Source: Viola odorata (lineage: Eukaryota > Streptophyta > Magnoliopsida > Malpighiales > Violaceae). From it: a DNA stretch of 64,000 nucleotides. Below are positions 1 to 11,316 of the stretch, one piece after another (positions within the stretch are counted from its first letter, which is position 1; the number at the start of each line of letters is the position of its first letter). The notes beneath the pieces were generated by a model. It saw only the letters and a list, made by a program, of their open reading frames with translations. It had not been told where the DNA came from and did not search any database. Where the stretch lies: positions 47,271,151-47,335,150 of the forward strand of contig OY829538.1 in the NCBI GenBank assembly GCA_963691705.1, written 5' to 3'. A program made the position numbers and the translations under genes.

Positions 1-758
1 ACCAGGTTCATTGCAGAAAGGGCAAGTTCCAACCTTTGGTATCTTTGTTGTTTTCTTCATAGGTTTAGGTTTAGGCTTACTATAGCCACATTTATTGCCA
101 TTCCATTTCATCATTTTTCCTTTCTGAACCATCAAGATAGGGGTAGACACTGTCTTGATGTTTTGTTCAGTAGTCTTCAACATCCCATGCAACTCATAAT
201 GGATTTCTCCATATTCCCCATATTATAGTTCATAACAAACTGATCATACTTATTAATAAGGGAATTCTTAATCAAATATGTAGCCAACTCTTGAGTAATG
301 GGAAATTTAAGTGTCTCAAGGTAATCAATGTGGCTTTTCATCTTCATAACATGAGTGCTCGCAGATGCACCTTCAGTCATCTTGCATAAATGCAGAGCCT
401 TGATAGTGTCAAACCTTTCCTACCTGGCTTGCTGTTGGAACATTTCCCTCAAATAGTTGTTTATGTCTAAGGGACCCATGTGCTCCATATCCTTCTGAAG
501 GTCTGGACTCATGGTGGCTAACATAAGATAACCAATATCAAGAGCATCACTGGAATGTTTCGTGTAATCACCCTTTATAGCTTTTATAGTATTAACAGGT
601 GGTTCCTTAGGAACACTTTCCTCAATGGCATACAATTTCCTTTCTTGCCTAATAACAGTTCTTAGGTTCTTAAACAAGTCAAGGAAATTAGGACCAGTCA
701 GCTTATCCTTCTCAAGGATAGATTGCAGAGATAGTGTCGGATTATTAGTAGCAGTCAT
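1..758 (-). pseudogene. gag: copia gag (UBN2-type), broken, partial
   Basis: This is the capsid-like Gag of a copia element, which would package RNA in a cytoplasmic particle. The start is the ATG at 758, reading MTATNNPTLS. The N-terminal region has the helical composition of the UBN2/retrotran_gag family, and near the left edge a cysteine motif beginning CPFC fits the first half of a zinc knuckle that is cut by the window. One in-frame TAG (420-422) stands where glutamine is expected in a Q-rich run, and reading continues in the same frame to about 177. A frameshift near 180-215 then moves the zinc-knuckle part to another frame. The family assignment rests on similarity recalled by eye. Confidence 0.75.
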
Positions 759-809
759 TGATCTATAACAAGGTATGCAAAGAACATTTAGTAACAATTA
801 ATAAAGCTC
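1..809 (-). mobile_element. Cop1: 5' part of a Ty1/copia element, runs off the left edge
   Basis: The minus strand carries a copia gag gene that reads leftward out of the window. The rest of the element (protease, integrase, RT, RNase H, 3' LTR) would lie to the left. The bases 759-809 upstream of gag are leader. At 810 the leader is interrupted by Ath1, with AGCTC duplicated at 805-809 and 3945-3949. I did not find this element's LTR or primer binding site, so its 5' boundary is unknown. Confidence 0.75.
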
Positions 810-2170
810 TGATGGGTGTCGAATCCGTCAAAAATAAATACAACTTATCAGTACTTACAAAAGATTGCAAATAGTGGTAAGAGGTTCAATCCACAGAGAA
901 TGGGTAGACTTAAAACAAGATAAAAAGCCAAAATTAATCACTTAGGTGAAATTAGGGGGTTTTTGTTTAAAACTAAAAAAAATTGGAAAATAAATAAAGC
1001 AAGTAAACAGTCTTGGCCAAGAATGAGGTTCTTGGTCAAGACACAGATCAAGATGAAAATATCAAATATTAGAAAAATTCCTAGTAGAGGTTTGACAAGC
1101 GATGAGATATGAGTTGCAATCATAGACCCATGGGTATTCATATTTAATCTACAGAGTTGCTATAGGATCAAGGTACGCTTATAACCCTTGTTTCCCTCCT
1201 GTATGAACACCACCTCAGGTACGCTTAGAGATGATGCCTAACCAACTAGCACCTTGCTGGTTAAAGGGTTTACTAAATTGGTTGATGAACGATTAGGAGA
1301 AGACAACTCCAGATTAGTATCTTCGGGCGTTAATCGGGACTGGATCTGATTAACCTTTCCCCCTACCATTTTGTGGATATTTTGCTAGCGTGTAGGTGTC
1401 TAATTCAATCCTCTTGGTCAATAATCCATGACCAAGAAGAATGACTGCTACATTATCTATTCAACTCTAGATTAGCTAGGTCTAAAATCAATCAGAAAAT
1501 ATGTTAAGATTAGTAAGATCAGTTAGGTCTCATGCAAGCTCATACTCATGCTTTAAACACCTCTACTAAGAACAAGAAATATTAGTTATAGCAAGACAAG
1601 AAAAATAGATAAAACGGTAAAACTATTTAAATATAAAAAAAGCAATTGAACGAAATAAAATTGAACTGGAAGAAGAGATATCTCCTCTAGGGAAGGTAAG
1701 GAAGAATATTTATAGTGTTCTTTCTCCCTTAAAATTCTCTAGCAAATCCTAGTTTTAAAAATTGTAATTTGAATCTAAATTTAAATTCTAAATAACTAAC
1801 CAAATCAAATCAAATAACAAATCCCTCAAAATTTGATTCCGTGATTTGAATTGAAATTCAAAGTTATGTCCAGCCGCGCCTTCTAGAAGCAGCCGTGCAA
1901 ACACGCGTCTTCAGCCAAGTGTCCTAAGCCCACTATTTTGTTTCCTCAAGCCCAGCTGAAATCTTCTAACATCCAAGAAGGATCGTCTTGGCCAAGAAAG
2001 GTGTCTGCTCCATTCTGCCTTGATTTTGCTCCTCATTCTCCCCTATTTGCTTACTTCCTCTCTAGATCTATTTTCTGCACATGTAGAGAAATTCATCTCT
2101 AATTAGTAGAATCACCATCGAAATTACATGAAAATAGATAGTAAAAACATCTACAATTTAAGCTCAATCA
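810..2170 (-). repeat. Ath1 3' LTR (complete, 1361 bp)
   Basis: The bounds follow from the target duplication on the left and from identity of its right end with 3760-3944. On the minus strand it starts TGATTGAGC and ends CACCCATCA. A TATA-like CTATAAATA lies near 1709-1717 on the minus strand. It contains several copies of a palindrome, TCTTGGCCAAGA, and half copies. Confidence 0.82.
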
Positions 2171-3759
2171 AATCCCCTCACACTTAAGCTAATGCTTGCC
2201 CTCAAGTATTCAACAAACAAAAACAAAATAAAAACCAGCAACTCAATTTCTTTTAAAGATCCGACTCAACACAGAAAATACACAGACACTTCAATATCCA
2301 TAAACATCTCATCCATCACAATAGCATCATAATAGTCAGCCTTGCACTTAAGAGAACAGTTGGAGGAACTAAACGTTTGATTACATTTTTATTTGTCTTA
2401 GGCATTAATCCAGAAATATATAGAGTTGTTGACACAAGCATATGCGCATACATTAGACAGAAAATTAAACATATCAACACAAATTATTTCCAAGTCATGT
2501 CTGCATTGAGATCTTTTCTTTGCCCACTTTGGAGTCTTTATTGCACTGTTTCTTTCTTTCTTCTTGTTTTCTTTTGTTTTGCTCACTTTGGAGTCTTTTG
2601 TAGTGCTTTCTTTTTTATTCTTTTCTTCCTCTTGCTTGTAGAAAAATAAACACATAAAGCTCAAGTAATGGACACCTTTGGCTTAGCTAAATGCACTTCG
2701 GGGAGTTTCACCTATTTAAGGGGTGATGACACCGAATTACCAACACCGTGCAGCCCCGTTGGTTCTAGAAGTGTCCACAATCATAAGCAAGGAATTTAGT
2801 GACTCTACAGGCAGTGCAGAATTAATGACACACAACTCTTATATTTTTCTAGATAGTTAAATTATTCTTGGTCAATGATAGAAAACTGCATTCTTGGTAC
2901 ATGTCTTGGCCAAGAAAGTTTTATGGTGTTCCTCCAATGATCATTTTAGGTTCCAAGCTAAACTAATTATGAGTCTATGGTGATAAGCAAGAGATGCTGG
3001 TATTGAACATGTTACACTTATGGTTGCCTTGTTAATAAAACATGGATTTGATTAGTGAAGTGTCATGGTATTTAAAGTGTTGAGATAATTTTTCAAGAGA
3101 AAAAGAGAATTTTGATTTTTTGCAACACAGAAAACACAAAACATACAAAGACTAACCTAAAAATACACAAAAATCAAAAGGAAAAATCATGCAAAAATTT
3201 AAAATTAAACCTAAAATTGGAAAAATATCTAAAACACACAAGAAACACAACAACACAGTAGGCACATAACAAATCACATCCCCCCCCCCCCCCCCCCCCC
3301 ATACACACACACTAATTAGACACATTGTCCTTAATGTTTAAGGGAAGAAAAACACAAAAACACAAAAACAAAAAAAAATAGAAAAATAGAAAATAAAAAG
3401 AAGGAAAAAGAAACAAACAACCTGGGGCAAGGTCATTAATAAAAGGTGGTGGAGCTTCATCATTGGGAAAGGTAGAGTCAAAGTTTCTAGTTAGAGAGAC
3501 ATTGGACTCCAGATGGGATGTTTGCAAAGCAGTTGCTCAATTTTGGGCAGCGATGAAGATTTGAAGGAGTTTATCTCCTTCTATTGGTCCAGAAGAGCGG
3601 CCGTCCATTGGTCTTCGAGCTTCATATCATGACAGATGAGAAATCATTATTAGATTCTAGAGGAAGAGCATTATTTATTCGAAACAAAACAAACTAAAGT
3701 AAAAACATGGGTTGCCTCCCAAGCAGCGTAACATCTTTGTTTATAGTCTTAGACGCCGT
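2171..3759 (-). other. Ath1 internal 3' remnant, non-coding, with a C21 run
   Basis: No credible gene was found. The sequence is A-rich and low complexity. It holds a run of 21 C at 3280-3300 (G21 in the element's sense), more copies of the CTTGGCCAAG palindrome near 2905 and a tract around 3714-3730 containing GTTGCCTCCCAAGCAGCG. I recall that tract from the 3' untranslated part of Athila-type elements. Short ORFs here are low-complexity. Confidence 0.6.
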
Positions 3760-3944
3760 TCTTGGCCAAGAAAGGTGTCTACTCCATTCTGCCCAGATTT
3801 TGCTCCTTATTCTCCCCTCTTTGCTTACTTCCTCTCCAGATCTATTTTCTCCACTTGTAGAGAAATTCATCTCTAATTAGTAGAATCACCATCTAAATTA
3901 CATGAAAATAGATAGTAAAAATATCTACAATTTAAGCTCAATCA
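3760..3944 (-). repeat. Ath1 5' LTR fragment (first 185 bp)
   Basis: This segment matches 1986-2170 at nearly every base and ends at the same terminal CA before the AGCTC duplication. The match begins exactly inside a TCTTGGCCAAGAA motif, so the deletion that removed the rest of the element probably ran between two copies of this palindrome. Confidence 0.8.
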
Positions 3945-4409
3945 AGCTCTCACTCAATTAATCACCCTTGCGATTAATTACAGAAATCACAAATATTGGA
4001 TTTAGAAAGTGGGCTAAAATTCATATTTCACTTAATTATAAACTCAGCTTTGACATGACGCTTAAAATCATGTTATTTAGGTAGGTAACTCATTTACTAA
4101 TTACATCACATGTAACTTTTAGAAATATTATAAGATCGAGGATATCACATACCTATACATATTTAATCTCATCTCATGCCTTAGGACCAAAACCATTTTG
4201 ATAGCCTAAATAAGTATAACCATAGTTAAACTTATGGAAGCACCATTTCCATCTTGCCTAACTAAGATAACCTAATGCATATTGAGTCCAAGACTATTTT
4301 GATAACCCATACTTTGGTGATCAAAGCTTTAACAAGTGTTCAAACATGGATGGCATAAAACTTATGATTTGAAAAATGGGTTATAATCACAACTATTAGC
4401 AAGCGCTAG
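3945..4409. other. AT-rich spacer between Ath1 and Ogr1, nothing recognised
   Basis: This stretch continues the sequence interrupted by Ath1, so it may be leader or LTR of Cop1 or older flanking DNA. I see no ORF, no copia primer site and no repeat structure. GCTAG at 4405-4409 would be the left target duplication of Ogr1, but its partner lies outside the window. Confidence 0.4.
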
Positions 4410-5822
4410 TGCCGCACCCTCTTTTTGGATTTTATTGCGCGACGCGAGTTTGGGACTAGACGTGAGACAAAATCAGACTCATCTCACATAATGCAATGAA
4501 GTCGCCACCCTATTTTGTTTCTAGGTTTATAGGGAACCTATTGTTTGAGAATATGGCAGAAAACAAAATAAAAAGCTAAGGCAAAATGGGTCTAAACCCG
4601 AGAACATTGGTTTAAATCTCACATTATGGACTCAGGAAGGTGTTAGGCACCCGAGTCACATCCTAAAAAGGTTACCAGATAAACGAGGTGTTTAAATCAT
4701 GCTTGGAAAAAAAGTCCTACTTTAGTGATCATACCCAATAGATGTGTTGAATCTAACATTTCTAAATATCCATGCATACAAGCGTAAAAGACGTTAAAAT
4801 AAATAAAAAGGGAGAGAACTTATACTTATTGGGAAGTCACGTGTGGATTCACCCTGCAAAATGAGATTGTTAGTACGAGTAATAAATAATTGAAAAATAG
4901 ATAAAGATTTAACAAATTATTGCATACTAGAAAATTTTAATGATTTAAAAGCAAGCAAAAATAATTATTTAAGCATCCAGAACATGCGAAAATAATTAAT
5001 TACATAGCATAAGCGTACGATAAATCAGCAAAAAAAGAAAAAACTAGATAGCGTGCCGAAATTGAGCCTCGGCCCACTGGGCCGAATTCGGGCCTCGCCA
5101 GCTGGGGCCTAAGACAGCTCAACCCACTGGGCTGGTTGTCTGCGTGGGCAAAAGCAGCCCACGCCTGCTATCTTTCTCGCTAGGCCGAACGACCCAGCTT
5201 ACCCCTGCTTGGGTGCAAGGCGCCCCAGCCTTTCTTCTCCCACGCTGGGCCTGCGTTGGCCCAGATTCCCTCTTCACGCGGGCACAACGCCCGCGTTTCT
5301 TTTTTTTCCTGGGCCAAGCCCCAAAACCAAATTAAATTAAATAGGATCCCTGCACTATTCCCCTTTCTTCTTCCTTGCGTCGCCGGCTCCATTGTCGGCG
5401 ACCAAGGAAAAACGGTCATGCCTGTGGCCAAAACCTTACCAGGAAAATTCCCTACACCCACAGTAAGCTTCGCATGCAATCACAACACATAAATTAAACC
5501 AAAACAGCACTCAATTAATTCAAAAATGAATTAAAATTAATAAAAAGTTTGAAATTGGCTCGAATGGCCAACGATTGAGAAAATTAAAATGTTGTAATTA
5601 TTCTAGATATCAAATAGAATTTATTTGAAATCAAAATGGCTAATTATCATTTGAAAACACGAAGAAACAAATTTTTGAAAGAGAGCAAATAAATAAACTC
5701 GAAACGAGCTTCAAAAATTTCAACTGTGAGTAACTTTAACCAACTGTTCGTGCTAGTGAACCAGCGCTAGAGAGGGAGAGGGTATTCGTGAATTAGCGAG
5801 CAAAAATGAGGGAAGGAGCTAG

Positions 5823-5832
5823 CTATTTATAG
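5823..5832 (-). promoter_or_regulatory. TATA box of the Ogr1 LTR
   Basis: The minus strand reads CTATAAATAG. It lies about 220 bp downstream of the U3 inverted repeat, the same arrangement as in Ogr2. Confidence 0.6.
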
Positions 5833-6052
5833 GCGTGATCGCGAGTGGATTTTTGGCAAGGTGGCTGCGCGTGGTCGTGGCAAACTTGAGGAGCAAGGGA
5901 GGAACAATGCTAGAGTGGTTGTGTGCCTGAGGTTGCGCAAGGATGACGATCGAGGCTTGACGCAATTGAGGATGGCCGAGGACAGCTTGCTTCTCTGCGT
6001 TTGTGCATGAACCCAACTTGAAGGTGGCATGCCTACGTGGTAATTATCTCAA

Positions 6053-6095
6053 CCATTTGATCTTGGTTGATTTTCAAAGTCAACTAGATCAATGG
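6053..6095 (-). repeat. U3 inverted repeat (hairpin) in the Ogr1 LTR
   Basis: Two arms of about 16-18 bases pair with one mismatch and two single-base gaps around a short loop. It is at the same place as the longer hairpin of Ogr2 (17688-17735), although the sequence has diverged. Both contain TTGAC cores. Confidence 0.55.
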
Positions 6096-6618
6096 TGGAG
6101 ATGAAGGGCTTCATTTATTATTTAATTATTCAGTCCAAGTCAACGGTACGAGCAATCTTGCATAGAAATGAACAAAAATTCGAACCAAAATTGTTTAAAA
6201 CGTAAAATAAATAAGCTAAAATAAATAGCATACAGTGAGCGACGAAAAGTTCACCGTATCGCTCGATAAAAATTTGCTAATAAGCGACAAAAGTTCGAGT
6301 AGAAAAAATGCTAAAATAAAAATTGAATGAAGCGCAACGAGATAGCGAGAGTTAGAAAAATAATAAAAAATAAGTAGCTAAAGGACGAAAATGTTCGACC
6401 ATTGGTTTCAAGAATTTTACTCAGAATCGATTCGAGTTTGAACGGGAAAAGCGATAAAAATGCGAAACAAGTATGAAATAAAATTTTAATAACATTAAGT
6501 GTAGAAATAAATAACATATTGACGAAAATAAATGCAAGTATGATTTTAGAAAATTGTCGACAAAAAGTGTGAAAAATGTTTCATCAAAAAATTTAAAATA
6601 AAAAATCGGGTAGCAACA

Positions 6619-6637
6619 GTTGCCCCCTCTTTACTGT
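6619..6637 (-). other. Ogr1 polypurine tract
   Basis: In minus-strand sense, AGTAAAGAGGGGGCAAC directly precedes the LTR start. It is nearly identical to the Ogr2 tract at 27271-27286. It would prime plus-strand DNA synthesis. Confidence 0.8.
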
Positions 6638-6778
6638 CTTATCAAAAATTGGGTGTAACCGAGATTTTTGATGGGCAGTAAAGATGGTTGCTCCCGAACC
6701 AGCAATGGTTTTGAAAATGCGAAATGTAAATGCATACTTACCTTAGAGTGGGTGATTGGTGAATTTTAACCTGGGCAA

Positions 6779-6990
6779 GGGTAGTATTCGTAGTCACTAC
6801 ATTGATGTTGAAAGTAAATTGCGGAAAATATAATTTGACGTCCGAACGGGGACACCACAATTTTCGGACATCTTATGCAGAAAATGTAAACTCAGGTCCG
6901 GTCAGGGTAGCACTCGTAGTCAATTGCTGGTGCGGAAAAGTAAATTTAGCTTCGGGGAGGGTAGTACTCGTAGTCCGTTGCTGTTGACTT
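6779..6990 (-). repeat. Short irregular array in the Ogr1 3' UTR
   Basis: Three copies of a GGGTAGTACTCGTAGTC-like motif (near 6779, 6903 and 6957), each followed by a GCGGAAAAGTAAATT-like block at irregular spacing. Related blocks continue to about 7130. No coding signal. Confidence 0.6.
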
Positions 6991-7129
6991 TTGAAATGTA
7001 GAATGATACGTCGGGAATTTAAAAGGGACGCAATGCATAAATCTTAATATGAGTTACATAAATATACATGCAGACTTGAAGTAATTTGCGGAAAGTAATT
7101 TGTGAAAAGTAAAGCAAGGTGCGGAAAGT

Positions 7130-7790
7130 AAAGTGCGTGGGGACGAACCGCTTACGCGACCTAGAAAGACACATGTTGTGGGGACGAACCACTTACAACA
7201 TTTAAAGACACATGTTGTGGGGACGAACTGCTTACAACATTAAAAACAGTACGTGGGGACGAACCGCTTACGCGACCTATAAAGACACATGTTGTGGGGA
7301 CGAACCGCTTACAACATTTTAAAAACAGTGCGTGGGGACGAATCGCTTACGCGACCTAGGCATGTTGTGGGGACGAATCACTTACAACATTTAAAAACAG
7401 TGTGTGGGGACGAACCGCTTACGCGACCTAGAGATATTGTGGGGACGAACCGCTCACAACATTTAAAAATAGTGCGTGGGGACGAACCGCTAACGTGACC
7501 TAGATATGTTATGGGGACGAACCGCTTACAACATTTTAAAAACAGTGCGTGGGGACGAACCGCTTACGCGACCTAGACATGTTGTGGGGACGAATCGCTT
7601 ACAACATTTTAAAAACAGTGCATGGGGACGAATCGCTTACGCGGCCTAGACATGTTGTGGGGACGAATCACTTACAACATTTAAAGACACATATTGTGGG
7701 GACGAACCGCTTACAACAATTTAAAAAAAAAAAAGAAAGACAGACATGTTGTGGGGACGTGACTGCTTACAACATTTTTGAAAAGACATG
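7130..7790 (-). repeat. Tandem array with TGTGGGGACGAACCGCTTAC core
   Basis: About 17 repeats alternate between two forms, one flanked by GCGTG and ACGCGACC, the other by TGTTG and ACAACATT, giving a dimer of roughly 70-75 bp. ORFs through this array are by-products of the repeat. The core is the reverse complement of the CGTCCCCACA core of the Ogr2 array at 26180-26815. One unit near 7750 carries the GGGGACGTGAC form typical of Ogr2, so the arrays share ancestry. Confidence 0.85.
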
Positions 7791-8264
7791 TGCTAATGTC
7801 ACTCTGGGAGGAGATGAAATGCTGGAAATGTAAATAAAGTCACTTCTGGAGGAGATAAAATGCAGGAAATGTAAATAAGGTAGATGTGAACTTCACTTGG
7901 GGGTTGTTGCCCCTGAGACATTGATGTGGAAATTTAAATGGAAACTCCACTCGGACGTTGGTGCCCGTTGGAGGTTGGTGATGAAAAATTGAAATGAAAA
8001 CTCCACTCGGACGCTGCTGCCTACTAGGAGGTTGATGCTGAGAATCCTTCCGGACGCTGCTGCCCATTGGAGATTGATAAGAGATCCTTCCGTACGCTGC
8101 TGCCCGTTGGATATCGTTGCTGATGTCTGGTTGGCGAACAGGGGTATGAACCAGCGCACGAAATAGGTGGGGAGTGGTAACGTACTCCAATCGGATATTG
8201 TCGGATGGTGGGGGAGTATGATCCGCCGCATGAGTTGATTAGGGAGTGGTAACGTACTCCATTC
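7791..8264 (-). repeat. Degenerate arrays leading into the 75-bp array, Ogr1 3' UTR
   Basis: Four related blocks with CGGACG(C/T)TG(C/G)TGCC lie at about 7950-8110. From 8160 the 75-bp array begins, with GTGGTAACGTACTCC at 8174 and 8246. The array is cut at 8264 by Crm1 and resumes at 33840. The last five bases CATTC (8260-8264) are the Crm1 target duplication. Confidence 0.75.
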
Positions 8265-9177
8265 TGATATGACCCCAGCCGGAGCCAACCCTAGTGCCGC
8301 GCCCACAGGCGCAACCACCCGCGCCAAGGCCCGAGCCTTGGAGGATGCAGCAGCCGCAGCCGCGAGCCTCCCATTGCCTCCCACGGGCCCAATCACTCGA
8401 GCCAGGGCCCGAAACTTACAGACAAGACTCAGCAGCCTTATCCACATGGAACTGAAGGCAGAGACAACCTCGAAGGAAGCCAGCCTGCGCGCGCCCCAGC
8501 CGTACCTTGTGACCTTGATCCGTGCCGCGGATGGTCCACCAGCGCCCTTTTTCTATTTTTGTCCAGGCCATGGTTATTTATAATACAAGAATGGAGTCCA
8601 GGCTAAAAATCAGGAGAAAATCCCAAAGGATTTGGGATAGGCCCAAATCACAAGCCCGCATTGGACAGTGAAAGCCACTGCCAAGCCTTTTGAAGATTGG
8701 AGCATATTTCCTCGCACAATATTTAGGCCATCACTTCGTCTATGTGTTAGGAAGTTTCCCTCCAAATTTCAGTGGGAACGCTCGAGGGAATAAGGAAAAC
8801 GCCTTGTTTCCTTAAAATGTGATTCGGCGGACCCGCAAGCAAAGCCACTTGGGCCTTTTGACCTAAACGGTTGTGCCTGCACTTCTATCCACTTGTTCTT
8901 GATAAGCCTTGCAACTAATTGAGTTTCGTGCATTCGATTAGCTTGTCAAGTAAAACTTGAAAGCACCTCTCATTGAGTCACTCGTTCTTTGGATTGCCAA
9001 GCATTGCGACTTGGAGGTTCAAAGGTTTGACGCAAGATCCTCAAGGGATTCGGCGTGGATTGCCAAGCATTGTGACTTGGAGGTTCATGTGCTTTGTTCG
9101 AGTTAAATTCCGCATTGAAACCCACATCGCTGGACAACGATCGAAGGAGGACGTTCTAGATACTAAGGAACGCATCA
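8265..9177 (+). repeat. Crm1 5' LTR (913 bp, internally deleted)
   Basis: It matches the 3' LTR (16101-16755 plus 33332-33834) from TGATAYGACCCCAGC to the terminal ATCA. Compared with the 3' copy it lacks 217 bp bounded by a 6-bp repeat CTATCC (16749-16754 and 33542-33547). The missing part holds what looks like the transcription start region. The first 280 bp are homologous to the coding tail of the integrase in the 3' LTR; the ORF here has no function of its own. Confidence 0.85.
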
Positions 9178-9179
9178 GT

Positions 9180-9193
9180 TGGTAGCGAAGCTC
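9180..9193 (+). other. Degenerate primer binding site of Crm1
   Basis: TGGTAGCGAAGCTC two bases after the LTR resembles the initiator-methionine tRNA site (TGGTATCAGAGC) with three mismatches. The position is right; the tRNA assignment is tentative. Confidence 0.45.
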
Positions 9194-10021
9194 AGCTGTC
9201 CCGACTTGGTAAATCTATCCCTTTAATTTATCATTTTCTTTGTTAGAATTGGTATTCCTTCATTCTCTTCTACACAAATTCTCTTGCGTGTTGTGTGTTA
9301 GTGTGTCTTGTGTGTGCGATTAGTGTGCAAATCATCTCAACAATTTGTAGGTCTTTTCTTTTGTCAAAAAAACAAAGTCCCCCAAAGTGTCTTAGTTAAT
9401 TTGCGTTGTGTGTTGCATTGAATTCAAAAAAAAAGAAAGAGAAAAAGAGTGTGAAGCAAGTCATTAAAAAAAAAAAGGAAAACAATTTCATTAAAAATAG
9501 AACAGAGGAGAAATCAGTACCATTCAAAAAAAAATCAGGTACTTCCAAAATCAAATACTATAGTGAATTTGTGGTTTATAGCAAAAAGAATCATTGGATT
9601 TGGATTTCGAAATCAAAAGTTGTGGCCAGAACAAGTCTTAAAACCCTAATCGCATGCCATTAGCGTTTTTGAGTTTGTAAACTGACTCAATCTGATTATT
9701 TTGAGCTTTTCTTTGATTCTACTACTGCTGTGACTTTCTACTTTGTAGTATACTTGAGTAATTGATTGATTCTTGCAATTGATTCGAGTATATTACCTCA
9801 AAATTTCCTTCTACGATAGTTTTCTTTGTGTGTCTCTTTAGAAGCTTTTTCTTGAAAATTCTTCGAGTCAGGTTCATCTTGGACACGTTGGAGATGGATC
9901 TGGACATTTTTCTTTGAGAGATTTTGTGAGACTAATAGAGAGACAAACACGAGAGTAAACACGTGAGGGAGAGATAGTTTTAGGCAATTTTACGCTTGGA
10001 AATTTTCTTGTGACTTTCAGG
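9194..10021 (+). other. Crm1 5' leader, non-coding
   Basis: AT-rich sequence with GTGTGTTAG-type simple repeats near 9290-9330 and A-runs near 9428-9530. The ORF at 9406-9663 is lysine-rich low complexity and is not considered a gene. Confidence 0.5.
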
Positions 10022-11316
10022 ATGTCAGGCGATTCAGGAAAGGAACAAACGGCTGATGTAGCCAAGGCATTACAAGACATAGCAGCCCAGCTACAGAACC
10101 TAAATGCTTGGAAGCAGCAGGTTGAGACTAGGGAACGTGAGAGTAGGGTTCCATAAGCCCCCGGGGCACACTTTGTGCAACGCCTAAACCCTAGAGTAAA
10201 CCGAGAGGCATATGTGCCTCCACCGAGCGATGACCAGTCCAGTGAGCAAGAGGTAGAGGGTTCTGAAGATTAGGGTGAGGAGGAGTTTCACATGGCAGGA
10301 CCGAGGGGTTTCCAAATGCGCCGAGGAGGTGCGCATGGACGTGGCAGACGCACCTTTGGTGGGCGAGACCGTCACCTTGAATAGCCGCATTGCGAGGAGC
10401 ATGAGCAAGCTGACAATCATGTTGGGAATGTCAAGATTAAGGTTCCATCCTTCGAAGGGAAGGATGATCCCGAATCCTACTTGGTTTGGGAACGAAAGAT
10501 AGAGGCCATTTTTCAAAGGTGTCACAACTACACGGATGAGAAAAAGATAAGGTTAGCGTCCGTAGAGTTCTTTGGTTATGTTGCCGAGTGGTGGGAGCAA
10601 GTCAGTGAGGATTTGAGAGGTCCTGTGACTACTTGGGAAAACATGACGTTTGCAATGAAGATAAGGTTTGTCCCACCGTACTACCATAGGGACTAACTTT
10701 AGCGCTTGCAAAAACTCACCCAAGGGTCCAAAATAGTGAATGACTATGACAATGAGTTGGAAGTTCTTATGGCTAGGGTTCATGTGATAGAAGATGAGGA
10801 AGCTAAGATGGCTAGGTTTCTTGGAGGACTAAACCGAGAGATAACAGATTCATTGGAGTTGCTTCCATATAGGACGTTGGAGGAGATGCTCCACATGGCT
10901 GCAAAGATTGAGAGGCAACGCAAGGCTAAGGCAGCCTATTCTAAGCCGTCTATTTTTATTTCTCGGACTTCCACTTGGAACAAGTCTACATGGTCCAAGG
11001 GGAACAAGGACAACAAGGACACACCCAAGGTATCTAAGCCTTCATATGGTACCAAAGGTAATTCGGCAAACCCTACTCCTTCTAAAGTTCCAATTCCTAA
11101 TACTAACCGTGTGCCTACTCGAGACATAGTGTGTTTTAAGTGTAGTGGCCGAGCCTATAAGCAGGCCGAATGTCCCAACAAGAGAGTTCTGATCATTAGG
11201 GACAATGGAGAGATGGATTCGGAGGATGATTGTGAGATAGTGGAGGATTCGAAAGAGGGCAGTGAGGAAGAAGAGGAGGATCATGAACCTAGGGTTTGTG
11301 ATCCGGTTACCCTAGT
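10022..11316 (+). pseudogene. gag: Crm1 gag, broken
   Basis: This is the Gag capsid and nucleocapsid gene of the chromovirus. The chosen start (ATG 10022, MSGDSGKEQT) opens a frame with in-frame stops near 10154, 10272 and 10381, followed by a frame change. The capsid core is readable at about 10430-10930: KVPSFEGKDDPESYLVWE, then TWENM and RFVPPYYHR, a block typical of plant chromovirus Gag. A zinc knuckle (CFKC, then H replaced by Y, then C) is seen at 11134-11172, so one key histidine is missing. An acidic region follows, and the frame enters SoloC at 11317 just before the protease. Another stop (near 10696) interrupts the capsid. Confidence 0.82.

Larger units (their letters stand above)
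810..3944 (-). mobile_element. Ath1: internally deleted Athila-type LTR retrotransposon
   Basis: The element starts TGATGGGTG at 810 and ends CAATCA at 3944, flanked on both sides by AGCTC (805-809, 3945-3949). It is on the minus strand: the tract next to the left LTR (about 2171-2195) reads GTGTGAGGGGATT on the minus strand, close to the Athila polypurine tract of Ath2. Only a complete 3' LTR, about 1.6 kb of 3' internal sequence and the first 185 bp of the 5' LTR remain. Gag, pol and most of the 5' LTR are gone. Confidence 0.8.
4410..6618 (-). repeat. Ogr1 3' LTR (2209 bp)
   Basis: In minus-strand sense it begins TGTTGCTACCCGATTTT and ends GGTGCGGCA, matching the ends of the Ogr2 LTR (TGTTGATACCCG and GGGCGCGACA). 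A block at about 4490-4670 (a GCAATGAAGTCGCCACCCT motif and a GGTGTTAGGCACCCGAGTC motif) is the reverse complement of 19810-20005 in Ogr2. It is longer than most plant LTRs, as is usual for the Ogre group. Confidence 0.82.

Noticed and set aside
806..813. GCTCTGAT as part of a copia primer site (reverse of TGGTATCAGAGC)
   Set aside because: It is formed by the Ath1 junction (AGCTC plus TGAT). The flank without Ath1 does not contain it.
2377..2664. Overlapping ORFs on both strands
   Set aside because: Low-complexity T- or A-rich sequence in the Ath1 remnant, no conserved motif.
7130..7790. CRISPR-like appearance of repeats and spacers
   Set aside because: The intervening sequences repeat too, the DNA is plant, and the array lies in the 3' UTR of a retrotransposon.
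7289..7833. ORFs with repeated peptide units across the 7130-7790 array
   Set aside because: They arise because the unit length keeps a frame open; other elements have different units and no conserved protein.
8269..8583. ORF as a separate gene
   Set aside because: It is the LTR copy of the integrase tail that is coding at 16101-16398; upstream it is not joined to pol.
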